A stretch of 64,000 bases of DNA from Gordonia namibiensis NBRC 108229 (GCF_000298235.1 NZ_BAHE01000023.1:1-64000), one strand, 5' to 3'; counted from the first letter of the stretch, positions 52,937 to 63,122 are shown. Notes: generated from the letters alone by a model not told the origin. Numbers and translations: made by a program.

Positions 52937-54070
52937 ATGCGCGATGCAGTGATCGTCGACGCCGTCCGCGCCCCGATCGGACGCCGCCGCGGAGCCCTGT
53001 CCGGAATCCACCCGGCCGACCTGTCCGCCCACGTCCTCGAGGCTCTCGTCGAGCGGACCGGGCTCGATCCCGCAGTCGTCGACGACGTCGTCTGGGGCTG
53101 TGTCAGCCAGTCGTCGGAGCAGGCCGGCAACATCGCCCGCACCGCGATCCTCGCGGCCGGATGGCCGGAATCGGTGCCCGGCACCACCGTCACCCGTGCC
53201 TGCGGTTCGAGCCAGCAGGCCGTCAGCCAGGCCGCCGCCGCGGTCATCTCGGGCCAGCAGGACATCGTCATCGCCGGTGGCGTCGAGTCGATGAGCCGCG
53301 TCGCGATGGGCAGCTCGGCCCCCAACGGCGAGCACCAGCCGGCCACCGTCCTCGACCGCTACGGCATCGACAAGTTCAGCCAGGGTCTCGGGGCGGAGAC
53401 CATCGCCTCCAAGTGGGGCTTCGACCGCACCCGTCTCGACGAGTACTCCCTGCGCTCACATGAACTCGCGGCTGCTGCCGTCGACCGCGGTGCCTTCGAC
53501 GGACAGCTCGCCCCGATCTCCGGTGTGCTCGAAGGTGACGAGGGCATCCGCCGTGGCGGCACCCTGGAGTCGCTCGGCAAACTCAAGCCGGCGTTCGCCG
53601 AGGACGGCGTCATCCACGCCGGCAACTCCTCGCAGATCTCCGACGGTTCGGGTGCACTGCTGATCATGTCGTCGGAGACGGCGAAGTCGCATGGGCTGAC
53701 CCCGATCGCGCGCATCCACACCGCTGTCGTCGCCGCCGACGACCCGGTCGTCATGCTGACCGGCCCCATCCCGTCGACGGCCAAGGCTCTCAAGCGTTCC
53801 GGTCTGTCGATCGACGACATCGGCGCCTTCGAGATCAACGAGGCCTTCGCACCGGTGCCGCTGGCCTGGCAGGCCGAGACCGGCGCCGACATCGAACGGC
53901 TCAACCCGCTCGGCGGCGCGATCGCCGTCGGCCACCCGCTCGGTGGTTCGGGCGCCATCCTGATGACCCGCCTCGTGCACCACATGCGCGACAACGGGAT
54001 CCGCTACGGACTCCAGTCGATGTGTGAGGCCGGCGGCATGGCCAACACCACCATCCTCGAACTCCTCTGA
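52937..54070 (+). CDS. Thiolase 1 (acetyl-CoA acyltransferase)
   Basis: This 377-residue thiolase has nucleophile Cys89 (TRACGSSQQA), NEAF as EINEAFAPVPLAW, the His loop GHPLGGSGA and the second Cys in MCEAGGMANTTI. The last motif lacks the usual GGG and recalls FadA5-type thiolases (CEGGGLANVTI). It cleaves 3-ketoacyl-CoA with CoA. TTAGGAGA lies about 7 bases upstream of the ATG. An SDR dehydrogenase and an acyl-CoA ligase follow. Confidence 0.93.
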   Translation: MRDAVIVDAVRAPIGRRRGALSGIHPADLSAHVLEALVERTGLDPAVVDDVVWGCVSQSSEQAGNIARTAILAAGWPESVPGTTVTRACGSSQQAVSQAAAAVISGQQDIVIAGGVESMSRVAMGSSAPNGEHQPATVLDRYGIDKFSQGLGAETIASKWGFDRTRLDEYSLRSHELAAAAVDRGAFDGQLAPISGVLEGDEGIRRGGTLESLGKLKPAFAEDGVIHAGNSSQISDGSGALLIMSSETAKSHGLTPIARIHTAVVAADDPVVMLTGPIPSTAKALKRSGLSIDDIGAFEINEAFAPVPLAWQAETGADIERLNPLGGAIAVGHPLGGSGAILMTRLVHHMRDNGIRYGLQSMCEAGGMANTTILELL

Positions 54071-54145
54071 CCCCTCTGCTCGAAGCCGGCCGGCTCCACG
54101 CCGGCCGGCCAGAAGTCAGCCAGCACTGAAAGGCACATCAGCACA

Positions 54146-54910
54146 ATGGAACTCAAGGGACTCTCGGTCGCCATCACCGGCGGCGCCTCCGGTCTGGGCC
54201 TCGCCACCGCCAAGCGTGTCCTCGACGCCGGCGGCCTCGTCACCCTGATCGACCTCCCGACCTCCGACGGCCAAGCCGTCGCCGACGGTCTCGGCGCGTC
54301 GGCGAGCTTCGCCGCCGCCGACATCACCGACGCCGAACAGTTCGCGGCCGCCCTCGACGTCGCCGACGAGCGCGGTGGCCTGCGCGGCCTCGTGCACTGC
54401 GCCGGCGCGGGCCGTCGTATGCGCATCCTCGACAAGGAGGGCAAGGCCGGGTCGGCGGAGGACTTCGAGTTCGTCATCAAGCTGAATCTCGTCGGCTCGT
54501 TCCATGCACTGTCGCTGGGTGCCGAGCGCATCGCGCGCCTCGAGCCCATCGACGGCGAGCGTGGCGCCATCGTCATGACCGCCTCCGTCGCCGCGTTCGA
54601 GGGCCAGATCGGCCAGATCAACTACTCGGCCTCGAAGGCCGGCATCGTCGGGATGACCCTCGTGGCCGCCCGCGATCTGGCCAGCAAGCTGATCCGCGTC
54701 AACACCATCGCGCCCGGCACCATGGACACCCCGCTGCTGGCCCGCCTGCGTGACGACGTGCGCGAGTCGCTTGCGGCGAGCATCCCCAACCCGTCGCGCC
54801 TCGGCCGCCCCGAGGAGTTCGGGCAGCTCGCGGCGAACATCCTGGAGAACGCCTACCTCAACGGCGAGACCATCCGCCTCGACGGCGCGATCCGCATGGC
54901 ACCGCGATGA
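54146..54910 (+). CDS. SDR 3-hydroxyacyl-CoA dehydrogenase (HSD10-like)
   Basis: This 254-residue short-chain dehydrogenase has the nucleotide motif TGGASGLG (11-18) and catalytic Tyr160 and Lys164 in NYSASK. DLP after beta-2 favours NAD. VNTIAPGTMDTPLL is the HSD10 (3-hydroxyacyl-CoA dehydrogenase type 2) pattern. It would oxidise 3-hydroxyacyl-CoA to the 3-keto form cleaved by the neighbouring thiolase. AAAGGCAC lies upstream. Its stop overlaps the next ATG (ATGA). Confidence 0.9.
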   Translation: MELKGLSVAITGGASGLGLATAKRVLDAGGLVTLIDLPTSDGQAVADGLGASASFAAADITDAEQFAAALDVADERGGLRGLVHCAGAGRRMRILDKEGKAGSAEDFEFVIKLNLVGSFHALSLGAERIARLEPIDGERGAIVMTASVAAFEGQIGQINYSASKAGIVGMTLVAARDLASKLIRVNTIAPGTMDTPLLARLRDDVRESLAASIPNPSRLGRPEEFGQLAANILENAYLNGETIRLDGAIRMAPR

Positions 54911-56568
54911 GCGCCGGGGCGCCGACGACGCTCAACTACCCGGACACGAGCATGGCGGTGCTGCCGGCCAGCATGGCCGCGCTGTACGGCGATCGTGCCG
55001 CGGTGGTCGACGGGGACACGACGCTGACCTACGCCGAACTCGACGCGCGTTCGGCGGCGGTGGCTTCTGCGCTCCGTTCGGCGGGTGTCGCCGAACGTGA
55101 CGTCGTGCTGATCTACCTCACCAACAGCATCGAATTCGTTGTCTCCTACTACGGTTCGCTGCGGGCCGGTGCCACGGTCACCCTCGTCAACCCGTTGCAG
55201 CCGATTCCCGGCCTGCATCGCCAGATCGTCGAGACGGGCGCGGTGGCCGGTTTCACGCAGGTCGAGCAGTCCGATCGGCTCCTGTCGGCCGCCGCCGACT
55301 CGCCACTCTCCACCGTGGTGGTCGTCGACGGTTCGGCCGCGGCGGTCGAGGGCGTGCAGGTCGAGGGCGTGCGGGTCACCTCGCTCGACGAGTTCGTCGT
55401 CGGACACAGTGAGGCGCCCGCCGTCACCGTGACCACCGAGGACGTCGCGCACCTGGCGTTCACCGGCGGGACGACCGGTGTGTCGAAAGGTGTTCGGGTA
55501 CTTCATCGCAACGTTCTCGGCAACGCCACCCAGATGATCGGCTGGCGTGCCGGGCATGCGGTCGAGGTCGGCGACGACGGCCTGCTGCGGTTGACTCCGC
55601 GCCCGGGCTCCGATCGCGGAGTGGTTCCGGGTGACGCCGCGACCGTCGTCGTGTCACCACTGTTCCACGCCCACGCGCTGATCAACATGACGTTCCTGTT
55701 GCTGTGTGGTGCAACGCATGTGCTCGCCGGACGATTCGAACCCGGCCGGATGCTCGCGCTGATCGAGCAGTACCGGGCGTCGTATGTGACCGGTAGCCCG
55801 GCGATGTGGCATGCGCTGGCCGTCCACCCCGATGTCGAGTCACGCGACCTCACCTCGGTGCGGGTCGTGTCCTCGGGCGCCGCGCCGATCGACCTGGTGA
55901 CGCTCGAACAGCTCGAGAAGGCATTCCCCGCCGCGGCGATCATCGAGGGCTACGGCCTCACCGAGGCGACCTGCCTGGTGTCCTCGGCGCCGCTGACCGC
56001 CGAAGGTCAGTACCGGCTCGGCAGCGTCGGACTCCCGACCTTCGACACCGAGGTCGAGATCCGCGCCGCACACGACCCGACCGTCGTCCTGCCGGCGGGG
56101 GAACGGGGACAGCTCTGGGTCCGTGGACCGCAGGTCACCGACGGTTACCTCGGACATCCCGAGAAGACCGCGGAACAGTTCGTCGACGGCTGGCTCGACA
56201 CCGGCGACATCGCCTTCCGCGACGAAGACGGTTACATCTACATCTGCGACCGCGCCAAGGACATGCTGATCTACAAGGGCTACAACGTGTATCCGCGTGA
56301 GCTCGAGGAGATCCTGGTGACCCACCCCGATGTCGCGGCCGCCGCGGTGGTCGGACGCGAGGCCGGACCCATCGGCCAGGAACCGGTGGCGTTCCTGGTC
56401 CCCAAGGACGGCCACGTTGTCGACGAAGATGCGGTAGCCGCGTTCGTCGCCGAACAGGTGTTGCCGTACAAGAAGATCCGCGACGTCGTCGTCGTGGACG
56501 AACTGCCGACCTCGGCAGCCGGCAAGATCCAGAAGGTCGCCCTGCGCGAGCGTCTGACGCACGCCTGA
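54907..56568 (+). CDS. Acyl-CoA synthetase (AMP-forming)
   Basis: This 553-residue ANL-superfamily ligase activates a carboxylic acid with ATP and CoA. Motifs: P-loop LAFTGGTTGVSKGVRVLH, GYGLTEATC (A5), WLDTGD (A7), IYICDRAKDMLIYKGYNVYPRELE (A8) and the catalytic Lys in SAAGKIQK near the C-terminus. It resembles 4-coumarate/medium-chain acyl ligases. Coupled translation with the SDR gene and the upstream thiolase suggests one catabolic operon, in which this enzyme makes the entry step. Confidence 0.93.
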   Translation: MSAGAPTTLNYPDTSMAVLPASMAALYGDRAAVVDGDTTLTYAELDARSAAVASALRSAGVAERDVVLIYLTNSIEFVVSYYGSLRAGATVTLVNPLQPIPGLHRQIVETGAVAGFTQVEQSDRLLSAAADSPLSTVVVVDGSAAAVEGVQVEGVRVTSLDEFVVGHSEAPAVTVTTEDVAHLAFTGGTTGVSKGVRVLHRNVLGNATQMIGWRAGHAVEVGDDGLLRLTPRPGSDRGVVPGDAATVVVSPLFHAHALINMTFLLLCGATHVLAGRFEPGRMLALIEQYRASYVTGSPAMWHALAVHPDVESRDLTSVRVVSSGAAPIDLVTLEQLEKAFPAAAIIEGYGLTEATCLVSSAPLTAEGQYRLGSVGLPTFDTEVEIRAAHDPTVVLPAGERGQLWVRGPQVTDGYLGHPEKTAEQFVDGWLDTGDIAFRDEDGYIYICDRAKDMLIYKGYNVYPRELEEILVTHPDVAAAAVVGREAGPIGQEPVAFLVPKDGHVVDEDAVAAFVAEQVLPYKKIRDVVVVDELPTSAAGKIQKVALRERLTHA

Positions 56569-56575
56569 CCCTCTT

Positions 56576-56644
56576 CGCCGGTTGAGCCCTCGCGGTTCCG
56601 CCGGTTGAGCCCTCGCGGTTCCGCCGGTTGAGCCCCGTCGAAAC
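56576..56644 (+). repeat. 23-bp tandem repeat, about 2.7 copies
   Basis: Units begin at 56576, 56599 and 56622 and contain CCGGTTGAGCCCTCGCGG. The third diverges into GTCGAAACC. GGTTGAG and GTCGAAACC match parts of the intergenic element seen elsewhere, so this looks like an expanded fragment of it. Confidence 0.6.
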
Positions 56645-56647
56645 CTC

Positions 56648-56684
56648 ATAGCCCGAAACCGCGCTCAGCGCGGTTTCGGGCTAT
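56648..56684. terminator. 17-bp perfect hairpin terminator of the ligase operon
   Basis: ATAGCCCGAAACCGCGC (56648-56664) and GCGCGGTTTCGGGCTAT (56668-56684) flank a 3-base centre TCA and are followed by ATCTTTCT. It is a strong candidate intrinsic terminator for the plus-strand thiolase-SDR-ligase operon, and its symmetry would serve both strands. Confidence 0.75.
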
Positions 56685-56705
56685 ATCTTTCTCCGGACCT
56701 GCACA

Positions 56706-56754
56706 GACAAAGCGGCCGGCCCACCTCTGAGGAGGATGGGCCGGCCGCTTTGTC
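56706..56754. terminator. 18-bp perfect hairpin terminator of acyl-CoA dehydrogenase C
   Basis: GACAAAGCGGCCGGCCCA (56706-56723) and TGGGCCGGCCGCTTTGTC (56737-56754) pair perfectly. The 13-base loop CCTCTGAGGAGGA can pair further. It begins 6 bases after the stop of the minus-strand dehydrogenase and reads into TTTGTC on that strand. Confidence 0.75.
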
Positions 56755-56760
56755 ATGAGC

Positions 56761-57960
56761 TCAGCGCTGGGCGTTCTTGGTGCCCTGCTTGTAGAGGTTG
56801 CGTCCGATGATGAGGCGCTGGATCTCACTGGTGCCCTCGTAGAGGCGCAGCAGGCGGACCTCGCGGTAGATGCGCTCCACCGGGACGTCGCGCATGTAGC
56901 CGCTGCCGCCGTGGATCTGGACGGCGAGGTCGGCGACCTTGCCCACCATCTCGGTGCAGTACAGCTTGGCGGCCGACGGTGCGACGCGCCGGTCGGTGTT
57001 GTCGACCCAGGCCCGGGCGGCCTCGCGCACCAGGGCGCGACCGGCCATCACGCCGGTCTGCTGGTCGGCCAGCATGGCCTGGACCAGCTGGAACTCGCCG
57101 ATCGGGTTGCCGCCCTGGGTGGCGGTCGCGGCCCAGGCGATCGACTCGTCGAGCGCGCGCTGGGCGGTACCGACCGACAGTGCGGCGATGTGCACGCGAC
57201 CGCGGGCGAGGGACATCATCGCGGCCTTGTAGCCGACGTCCTCGCTGCCTCCGATGAGTGCGGCGTTCGGGACGCGCACACCGTCGAAGTGGACGTCGGC
57301 GGTCCAGGCGCCCTCCTGGCCCATCTTGCGGTCCTTGGCGCCGACAGTGAGTCCGGCCGAGTCGGCCGGGACGAGGAACACCGCAATGCCGGTGCCGTTC
57401 TCGTCGGCCGGGCGGGTGCGGGCGAACACGACGAACAGGTCGGCCAGCGGCGCGTTGGTGATGAAGCGCTTCTCGCCGGAGATGACCCAGTCGTCGCCGT
57501 CGCGAACGGCCTTGGTGCGCAGGCCCGCGGGGTCCGAGCCGGCGCCCGGTTCGGTCAGTGCGAAGGATGCGACGACCTCACCGGAGGCGATCTTCTCCAG
57601 CCAGGCGGCCTTCTGCTCGTCGGTGCCGAAGTTCACCAGCACCTGGCCGGCGATGCCGTTGTTGGTGCCGAACATCGAGCGCAGTGCCAGTGAGGTGTAG
57701 CCGAGCTCCATCGCCAGTTCGGCGTCCTGGGTCAGGTCGAGTCCGAGCCCGCCCCACTCCTGCGGGATCGCGTAGCCGAAAAGGCCCATGTCCTTTGCGG
57801 TTTGGCGGATGTCCTCGGGAATCGCATCGGTGTCGAGGATTTCCTGTTCGCGGGGCACGACGACCTCGCGCACGAATTCTCGAGTCGCCGCCAGGATGTC
57901 GGCGAAGTCTTCCGCGCTCACCTGCGAGGTGGCGGTCGGTTGTTGCATCACTCCGGTCAT
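56761..57960 (-). CDS. Acyl-CoA dehydrogenase C
   Basis: This 399-residue ACAD has FALTEPGAGSDPAGLRT, KRFITNAPLAD, QIHGGSGYMRDVPVERIYRE and the C-terminal YEGTSEIQ with the Glu base of short/medium-chain enzymes. It is the most canonical of the three dehydrogenases here. It is divergent from a FabG-like SDR across a 179-base gap with a CGAACGCGTTCG palindrome. The ATG at 57960 (MTGVMQQ) gives full length; a second ATG lies four codons in. Confidence 0.92.
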   Translation of the reverse strand: MTGVMQQPTATSQVSAEDFADILAATREFVREVVVPREQEILDTDAIPEDIRQTAKDMGLFGYAIPQEWGGLGLDLTQDAELAMELGYTSLALRSMFGTNNGIAGQVLVNFGTDEQKAAWLEKIASGEVVASFALTEPGAGSDPAGLRTKAVRDGDDWVISGEKRFITNAPLADLFVVFARTRPADENGTGIAVFLVPADSAGLTVGAKDRKMGQEGAWTADVHFDGVRVPNAALIGGSEDVGYKAAMMSLARGRVHIAALSVGTAQRALDESIAWAATATQGGNPIGEFQLVQAMLADQQTGVMAGRALVREAARAWVDNTDRRVAPSAAKLYCTEMVGKVADLAVQIHGGSGYMRDVPVERIYREVRLLRLYEGTSEIQRLIIGRNLYKQGTKNAQR

Positions 57961-58036
57961 GGTGCCACTCTTGCGCGTCCACGGTGAGGGGTCCAATACG
58001 AAACCGGGATCGCTCCGATAGCCGTTGCGTATGAAA

Positions 58037-58048
58037 CGAACGCGTTCG
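58037..58048. promoter_or_regulatory. CGAACGCGTTCG palindrome in a divergent promoter
   Basis: A 12-bp perfect palindrome lies between dehydrogenase C and the FabG-like SDR, upstream of a plus-strand -10-like TAGATT (58066-58071). Its CGAAC/GTTCG half-sites match the palindrome at 51136-51148, suggesting one regulator for both promoters. Confidence 0.45.
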
Positions 58049-58139
58049 ACACCGGATTCGCGGGTTAGATTACTGACATCACCCGGCGCCTCCAGCCGCT
58101 GGTGTCTGCACCAGAACCCCCCATGGGAAGGACCCGAAG

Positions 58140-58898
58140 ATGTCATCCACCACCGCCCAGCCGCTCCTCGAGGGACGTACCGCCGTCGTGACCGGTGGCG
58201 CCCAGGGCATCGGCTTCGAGATCGCCCGGTCCTTCGTGGACGCGGGCGCCAAGGTGGTCCTGGGTGATCTCAACCTCGACGCCGCGCAGGCCGCCGCCGA
58301 CAAGCTCGGCGGCCGCGACGTCGCCCGCGCCGTGAAATGCAATGTGGTCAACGGTGACGAGGTCGACGCGCTGCTCGCCGAGGCGGTCGACGGCTTCGGC
58401 TCGCTCGACGTCCTGGTGAACAACGCCGGCATCACCCGCGACGCCACCATGCGCACCATGACCGAAGAGGACTTCGACCTGGTCATCTCGGTCCACCTCA
58501 AGGGCACCTGGAACGGCACCCGCAAGGCCGCCGCCATCATGCGCGAGGCCAAACGCGGAGCGATCGTCAACATCTCGTCGCTGTCGGGCAAGGTCGGCAT
58601 GGTCGGCCAGACCAACTACTCCGCCGCCAAGGCGGGCATCGTTGGCATGACCAAGGCGGCGGCCAAGGAGATGGCCCACCACGGCGTGCGCGTCAACGCG
58701 ATCCAGCCCGGCCTGATCCGCTCGGCGATGACCGAGGCGATGCCGCAGAAGGCCTGGGACCAGAAGATGTCGGAGATCCCCATGCACCGTGCAGGCGAGG
58801 TCGGCGAGGTCGCCAGCGTCGCACTGTTCCTCGCCTCGGACATGTCGTCGTACATGACCGGCACCGTGCTCGAGGTGACCGGCGGCCGCTTCATGTGA
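58140..58898 (+). CDS. SDR-family 3-oxoacyl/3-hydroxyacyl dehydrogenase (FabG-like)
   Basis: This 252-residue SDR has TGGAQGIG (18-25), NNAG, catalytic Tyr160/Lys164 (NYSAAK) and VNAIQPGLI. The sequence resembles FabG4-like or HSD-type 3-hydroxyacyl-CoA dehydrogenases rather than the FabG of fatty-acid synthesis, given its position before a thiolase. DLN after beta-2 suggests NAD preference. GGAAGGA lies about 9 bases before the ATG. Confidence 0.88.
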   Translation: MSSTTAQPLLEGRTAVVTGGAQGIGFEIARSFVDAGAKVVLGDLNLDAAQAAADKLGGRDVARAVKCNVVNGDEVDALLAEAVDGFGSLDVLVNNAGITRDATMRTMTEEDFDLVISVHLKGTWNGTRKAAAIMREAKRGAIVNISSLSGKVGMVGQTNYSAAKAGIVGMTKAAAKEMAHHGVRVNAIQPGLIRSAMTEAMPQKAWDQKMSEIPMHRAGEVGEVASVALFLASDMSSYMTGTVLEVTGGRFM

Positions 58899-58949
58899 GA
58901 CCTGTTCTCACCCAAACTCTTCCACCCCGAATTCCGCGAAAGGTCAACC

Positions 58950-60173
<1,224 letters not shown>

Positions 60174-60212
60174 CGGACCTCGATACGCGGCGCCCTCGCT
60201 CCGCTCGGTCGA

Positions 60213-60350
60213 CGCTACTCGGCCGGCGGGGTGGGGGCGTCGTGTTGCTCTGCTGGGGCGCCGCTACTCGGCCGGCGGGGTGGGGGCGTCGTGTTGCTCT
60301 GCTGGGGCGCCGCTGCTCGGTCGGTGGGGTGGGGGCGCCGCTACTCGGCC
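60213..60350 (+). repeat. 49-bp tandem repeat
   Basis: Units starting at CGCTACTCGGCC (60213), again at 60262 and as CGCTGCTCGG at 60311 have a 49-bp period. A shortened fourth start lies at 60339. Each has a GTGGGGGCG-type core, and the first two contain TCGTGTTGCTCTGCTGGGG. The block sits inside the intergenic element whose left end is CTCGATACG (60180) and right end CGTATCGAAACC (60403), with no gene. Confidence 0.75.
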
Positions 60351-60355
60351 GGGGC

Positions 60356-60569
60356 GGGCGTACCTTCTGCTGGTTGAGTAGGCGAGGAGCTTGCGATGAG
60401 CCGTATCGAAACCGCTAACCCACCTGTGCGCGAATGAGTTCCACGAAGGCCTGGCCCACCGGGGGCGTACCTTCTGCTGGTTGAGTAGGCGAGGAGCTTG
60501 CGATGAGCCGTATCGAAACCGCTAACCCACCTGCGCGCGAATGAGTTCTACGAAGGCCTGGCCCACCGG
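60356..60569. repeat. 107-bp tandem duplication covering the LysR gene tail
   Basis: Bases 60356-60462 and 60463-60569 are the same sequence with two differences seen (60427/60534 and 60442/60549). Each copy contains the CGTATCGAAACC element and the end of the LysR reading frame. The distal copy (60356-60462) therefore carries a relic of the last 15 codons and stop. The functional stop is at 60522. Confidence 0.8.
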
Positions 60570-61394
60570 GGACAGGGATGCGGGGTCGAAGGCGATCGCG
60601 AACGGTCGTACGAAGCGGGGTTCGGTCTCGCGGATGACGACGCGGTCGACGGCGGTGTCGGCCATCGAACGTTCCAGCAGGGTGCCGCCGATTCCCGCCA
60701 GCACCATGGGGAGTCGCTCCTCGCGATGTTCGGACAATACGGCGAGGGGCGGTCGGATCCCGCCCACGCGGATGGCCTCCTCGAGTTCGTCGGCCACCGA
60801 CTGTCCGCGCGGCACGAACACCATCGGGTACGTCGGGAGATTGCCCAGCGGGATCGGCCCCTCGGGGACCTCGGCTCCCTCGGGGTAGACGAGGACGTAC
60901 TCGTGTTCGCCGAGTTCGATGACCTCGAGCGCGTCACCGGCGATCGGCAGGTGGGCGACGGCGAACTCGCAGTGTCCGTCCTCGATGGTGGACGCGGCCC
61001 GGGTCTCGTCGCGTAAGTCGCCGAGCCGCACCGACACTCGCGGATAGATGTCGCGGAAGCGGGCGATGAGGTCGACGACCGGGCCGACGGCCGTGGCCGG
61101 GGACGCGAGCAGATCGAGGTGTCCGGTCAGTTCGTCCTCCTCGGCGGCGAGGAGATCGCCGACGGCATCGACGTCGCGGATGATCTGGCGGGCCGGACCC
61201 ACCATCGTGCGGCCGGCCGCCGACAGCACCATGCCGCGGCCGATGCGGTGGAACAGCTGCACGCCGAGTTCGCGTTCGAGCGCCCGCAACGCCTGCGAGA
61301 CCGTCGGCTGCGCGACGCCCAGCGCGGTGGCAGCACCGCCGATGCCCTGGTTCTCGACGACGGCGAGGAAGTACTCGACCTGGCGTAATTCCAT
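60522..61394 (-). CDS. LysR-family regulator 1
   Basis: This 290-residue LTTR has an N-terminal winged helix (MELRQVEYFLAVVENQGIGGAATALGVAQPTVSQALRALE) and a two-lobed periplasmic-binding-like effector domain from about residue 90. It starts 6 bases after LysR regulator 2, so the two share a transcript. The gene's last 48 bases are duplicated downstream. It probably controls the beta-oxidation genes through T-N11-A sites (inference). Confidence 0.9.
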   Translation of the reverse strand: MELRQVEYFLAVVENQGIGGAATALGVAQPTVSQALRALERELGVQLFHRIGRGMVLSAAGRTMVGPARQIIRDVDAVGDLLAAEEDELTGHLDLLASPATAVGPVVDLIARFRDIYPRVSVRLGDLRDETRAASTIEDGHCEFAVAHLPIAGDALEVIELGEHEYVLVYPEGAEVPEGPIPLGNLPTYPMVFVPRGQSVADELEEAIRVGGIRPPLAVLSEHREERLPMVLAGIGGTLLERSMADTAVDRVVIRETEPRFVRPFAIAFDPASLSPVGQAFVELIRAQVG

Positions 61395-61400
61395 GGTGGC

Positions 61401-62312
61401 CTACCAGTCCGCTGTCTCGGTCGGCTCCTGGCTCAGACCGGAGTGGGCCCGGGCCGCGGAGATGAAGGCGAGTGCCGCCGGGGAGGGAAGACCCGAACGC
61501 AGCACGAGTCCCCACGGTCGCGTCAACGGCGGATCGAGTACGAGCTGCCGGGTGCCGGCGAGCTGCTTGCCGGCCACGGTGCGCGGGACAACCGTTGCGG
61601 CCGTTCCACGTTCGACGAGATTCCAGACGGCCGCGGGTAACGGGCAGTCGACGACCACGTTGCCGGCGGCGTCGTCGAGCAGATCGGCGAGCAGGGCCGC
61701 GGTGTGCTGATCGCTGTGGTCGATGACCAGCGGGACCGACCGAATCGCACTGCGCGGCACGGTGTCCGGAAGCCCGGCGACCAGGGCGTCGGGCGCCGCC
61801 ACCACGAGCTCCTGCTCCGTCATCGGGATGGCCGAGAACGTCGCGTGTTCGGCCGAGGAGTCGATGACCCCGATCTCCGCGTCGCCGGAACGCAATGCGG
61901 AGAGGACGCCGGCCGGGCCGTCGGCGGCGAGGACGCGAACCGCGAGCCGGGGGAAGCGCTCCCGGAACAGTCGGACGACGTCGACGAGCGGGTCGATGCT
62001 GAAGGCCGCGTAGGTCACCACGTCGACGCGTCCGGACCGCAGCTCCCGGACCGCGTCGACCTTGCGCTTGGCGCGCTCGACGTCGGCGAGGATGCGTCGC
62101 GCCGCGTCGTCGAGCTTGCGGCCCGCCTCGGTCAGTTCGAGGCGGCGTCCGGTCCGGTCGAACAACGTGACGCCGAGACGCTTCTCGAGGGTCCGGATGG
62201 CCTGCGACAGGGAGGGCTGAGAGATGTAGAGCGACTGGGCGGCCTTCGTGATCCCACCGTGGTCGACGACTGCGACGAAGTAGGTCACGAGGTGCAGGTC
62301 CACACCGGTCAC
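61401..62312 (-). CDS. LysR-family regulator 2
   Basis: This 303-residue LTTR has winged helix LHLVTYFVAVVDHGGITKAAQSLYISQPSLSQAIRTLE and effector domain from about 92. It is distinct from its neighbour (divergent effector half), so the pair probably senses two ligands. GTG 62312 is used; no Shine-Dalgarno is obvious. It lies 48 bases after the enoyl-CoA hydratase on the same strand. Confidence 0.9.
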   Translation of the reverse strand: MTGVDLHLVTYFVAVVDHGGITKAAQSLYISQPSLSQAIRTLEKRLGVTLFDRTGRRLELTEAGRKLDDAARRILADVERAKRKVDAVRELRSGRVDVVTYAAFSIDPLVDVVRLFRERFPRLAVRVLAADGPAGVLSALRSGDAEIGVIDSSAEHATFSAIPMTEQELVVAAPDALVAGLPDTVPRSAIRSVPLVIDHSDQHTAALLADLLDDAAGNVVVDCPLPAAVWNLVERGTAATVVPRTVAGKQLAGTRQLVLDPPLTRPWGLVLRSGLPSPAALAFISAARAHSGLSQEPTETADW

Positions 62313-62360
62313 TCTAGTGATCGCCCTTTCCCACAGTCAGCGGCCCGTCCGCAGTGATGG

Positions 62361-63122
62361 TCAGCGGCCCCGCCACTGGGGTGCGCGCTTCTCGGCGAAC
62401 GCCTTGGCACCCTCCTGCGCGTCCTCCGAGGAGAAAACCGGGGTGAGGTACTCCCACTGCTTCTTGATCAGGTCTTTGTCGGTGTAGTTGATCGCCATCG
62501 AGGTGACCTGCTTGGTGGCCTTGACCGCGAGCGGACCGTTGGCGGCGATCGTCGCGGCGAGCTCACGGGCACCGGCGAGCGCCTCACCGGGCGCTGTGAC
62601 CTTGTTGACCAAGCCGAACTGGTGGGCGCGCTCGGCGGTGAGCGGATCACCGGTCAGGGCCATCTCCATCGCGACCTGGTAGGGGAGGATCTTCGGCAGG
62701 CGCAGGAGGCCGCCCGCTGCCGCGGCGAGACCGCGCTTGACCTCGGGGATGCCGAACTTGGAGTTGTCGGCGGCGACGACGAGGTCGGCGGACAGTGCGA
62801 GCTCACAGCCTCCGGCCAGGGCCCAACCCTCGACCGCGGCGATCAGGGGCTTGCTCGGCGGGGCCTCGGTGAGGCCGCCGAAACCGCGGTCCTTCAGCGA
62901 GACCTGCTCGCCGCGCGAGAACGCCTTGAGGTCCATGCCTGCACAGAACGTGCCGCCGGCGCCGGTGAGGATGCCGATCGTGAGATCGTCGCGCGACTCG
63001 AGCTCGTCGATGGCGGCCGCGATGCCCTCGGATACTTCGAGATTGACGGCGTTCTTCGCCTCGGGACGGTTGATCGTGATGACGGCGACTCCGTCGGCGA
63101 ACTCGGTGAGCACGGCGCTCAT
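62361..63122 (-). CDS. Enoyl-CoA hydratase (crotonase family)
   Basis: This 253-residue crotonase-fold enzyme has an oxyanion-hole region in FCAGMDLKAFS and AVEGWALAGGCELALSADLVVAAD. Of the two catalytic acids of classic hydratases, the second is conserved near FGIPEVKRGL (Glu). The first position reads GGCELALS, with a Glu available. It hydrates the enoyl-CoA made by the dehydrogenases, completing the beta-oxidation set. AGAGGAGATC precedes the ATG at 63122. Confidence 0.88.
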   Translation of the reverse strand: MSAVLTEFADGVAVITINRPEAKNAVNLEVSEGIAAAIDELESRDDLTIGILTGAGGTFCAGMDLKAFSRGEQVSLKDRGFGGLTEAPPSKPLIAAVEGWALAGGCELALSADLVVAADNSKFGIPEVKRGLAAAAGGLLRLPKILPYQVAMEMALTGDPLTAERAHQFGLVNKVTAPGEALAGARELAATIAANGPLAVKATKQVTSMAINYTDKDLIKKQWEYLTPVFSSEDAQEGAKAFAEKRAPQWRGR

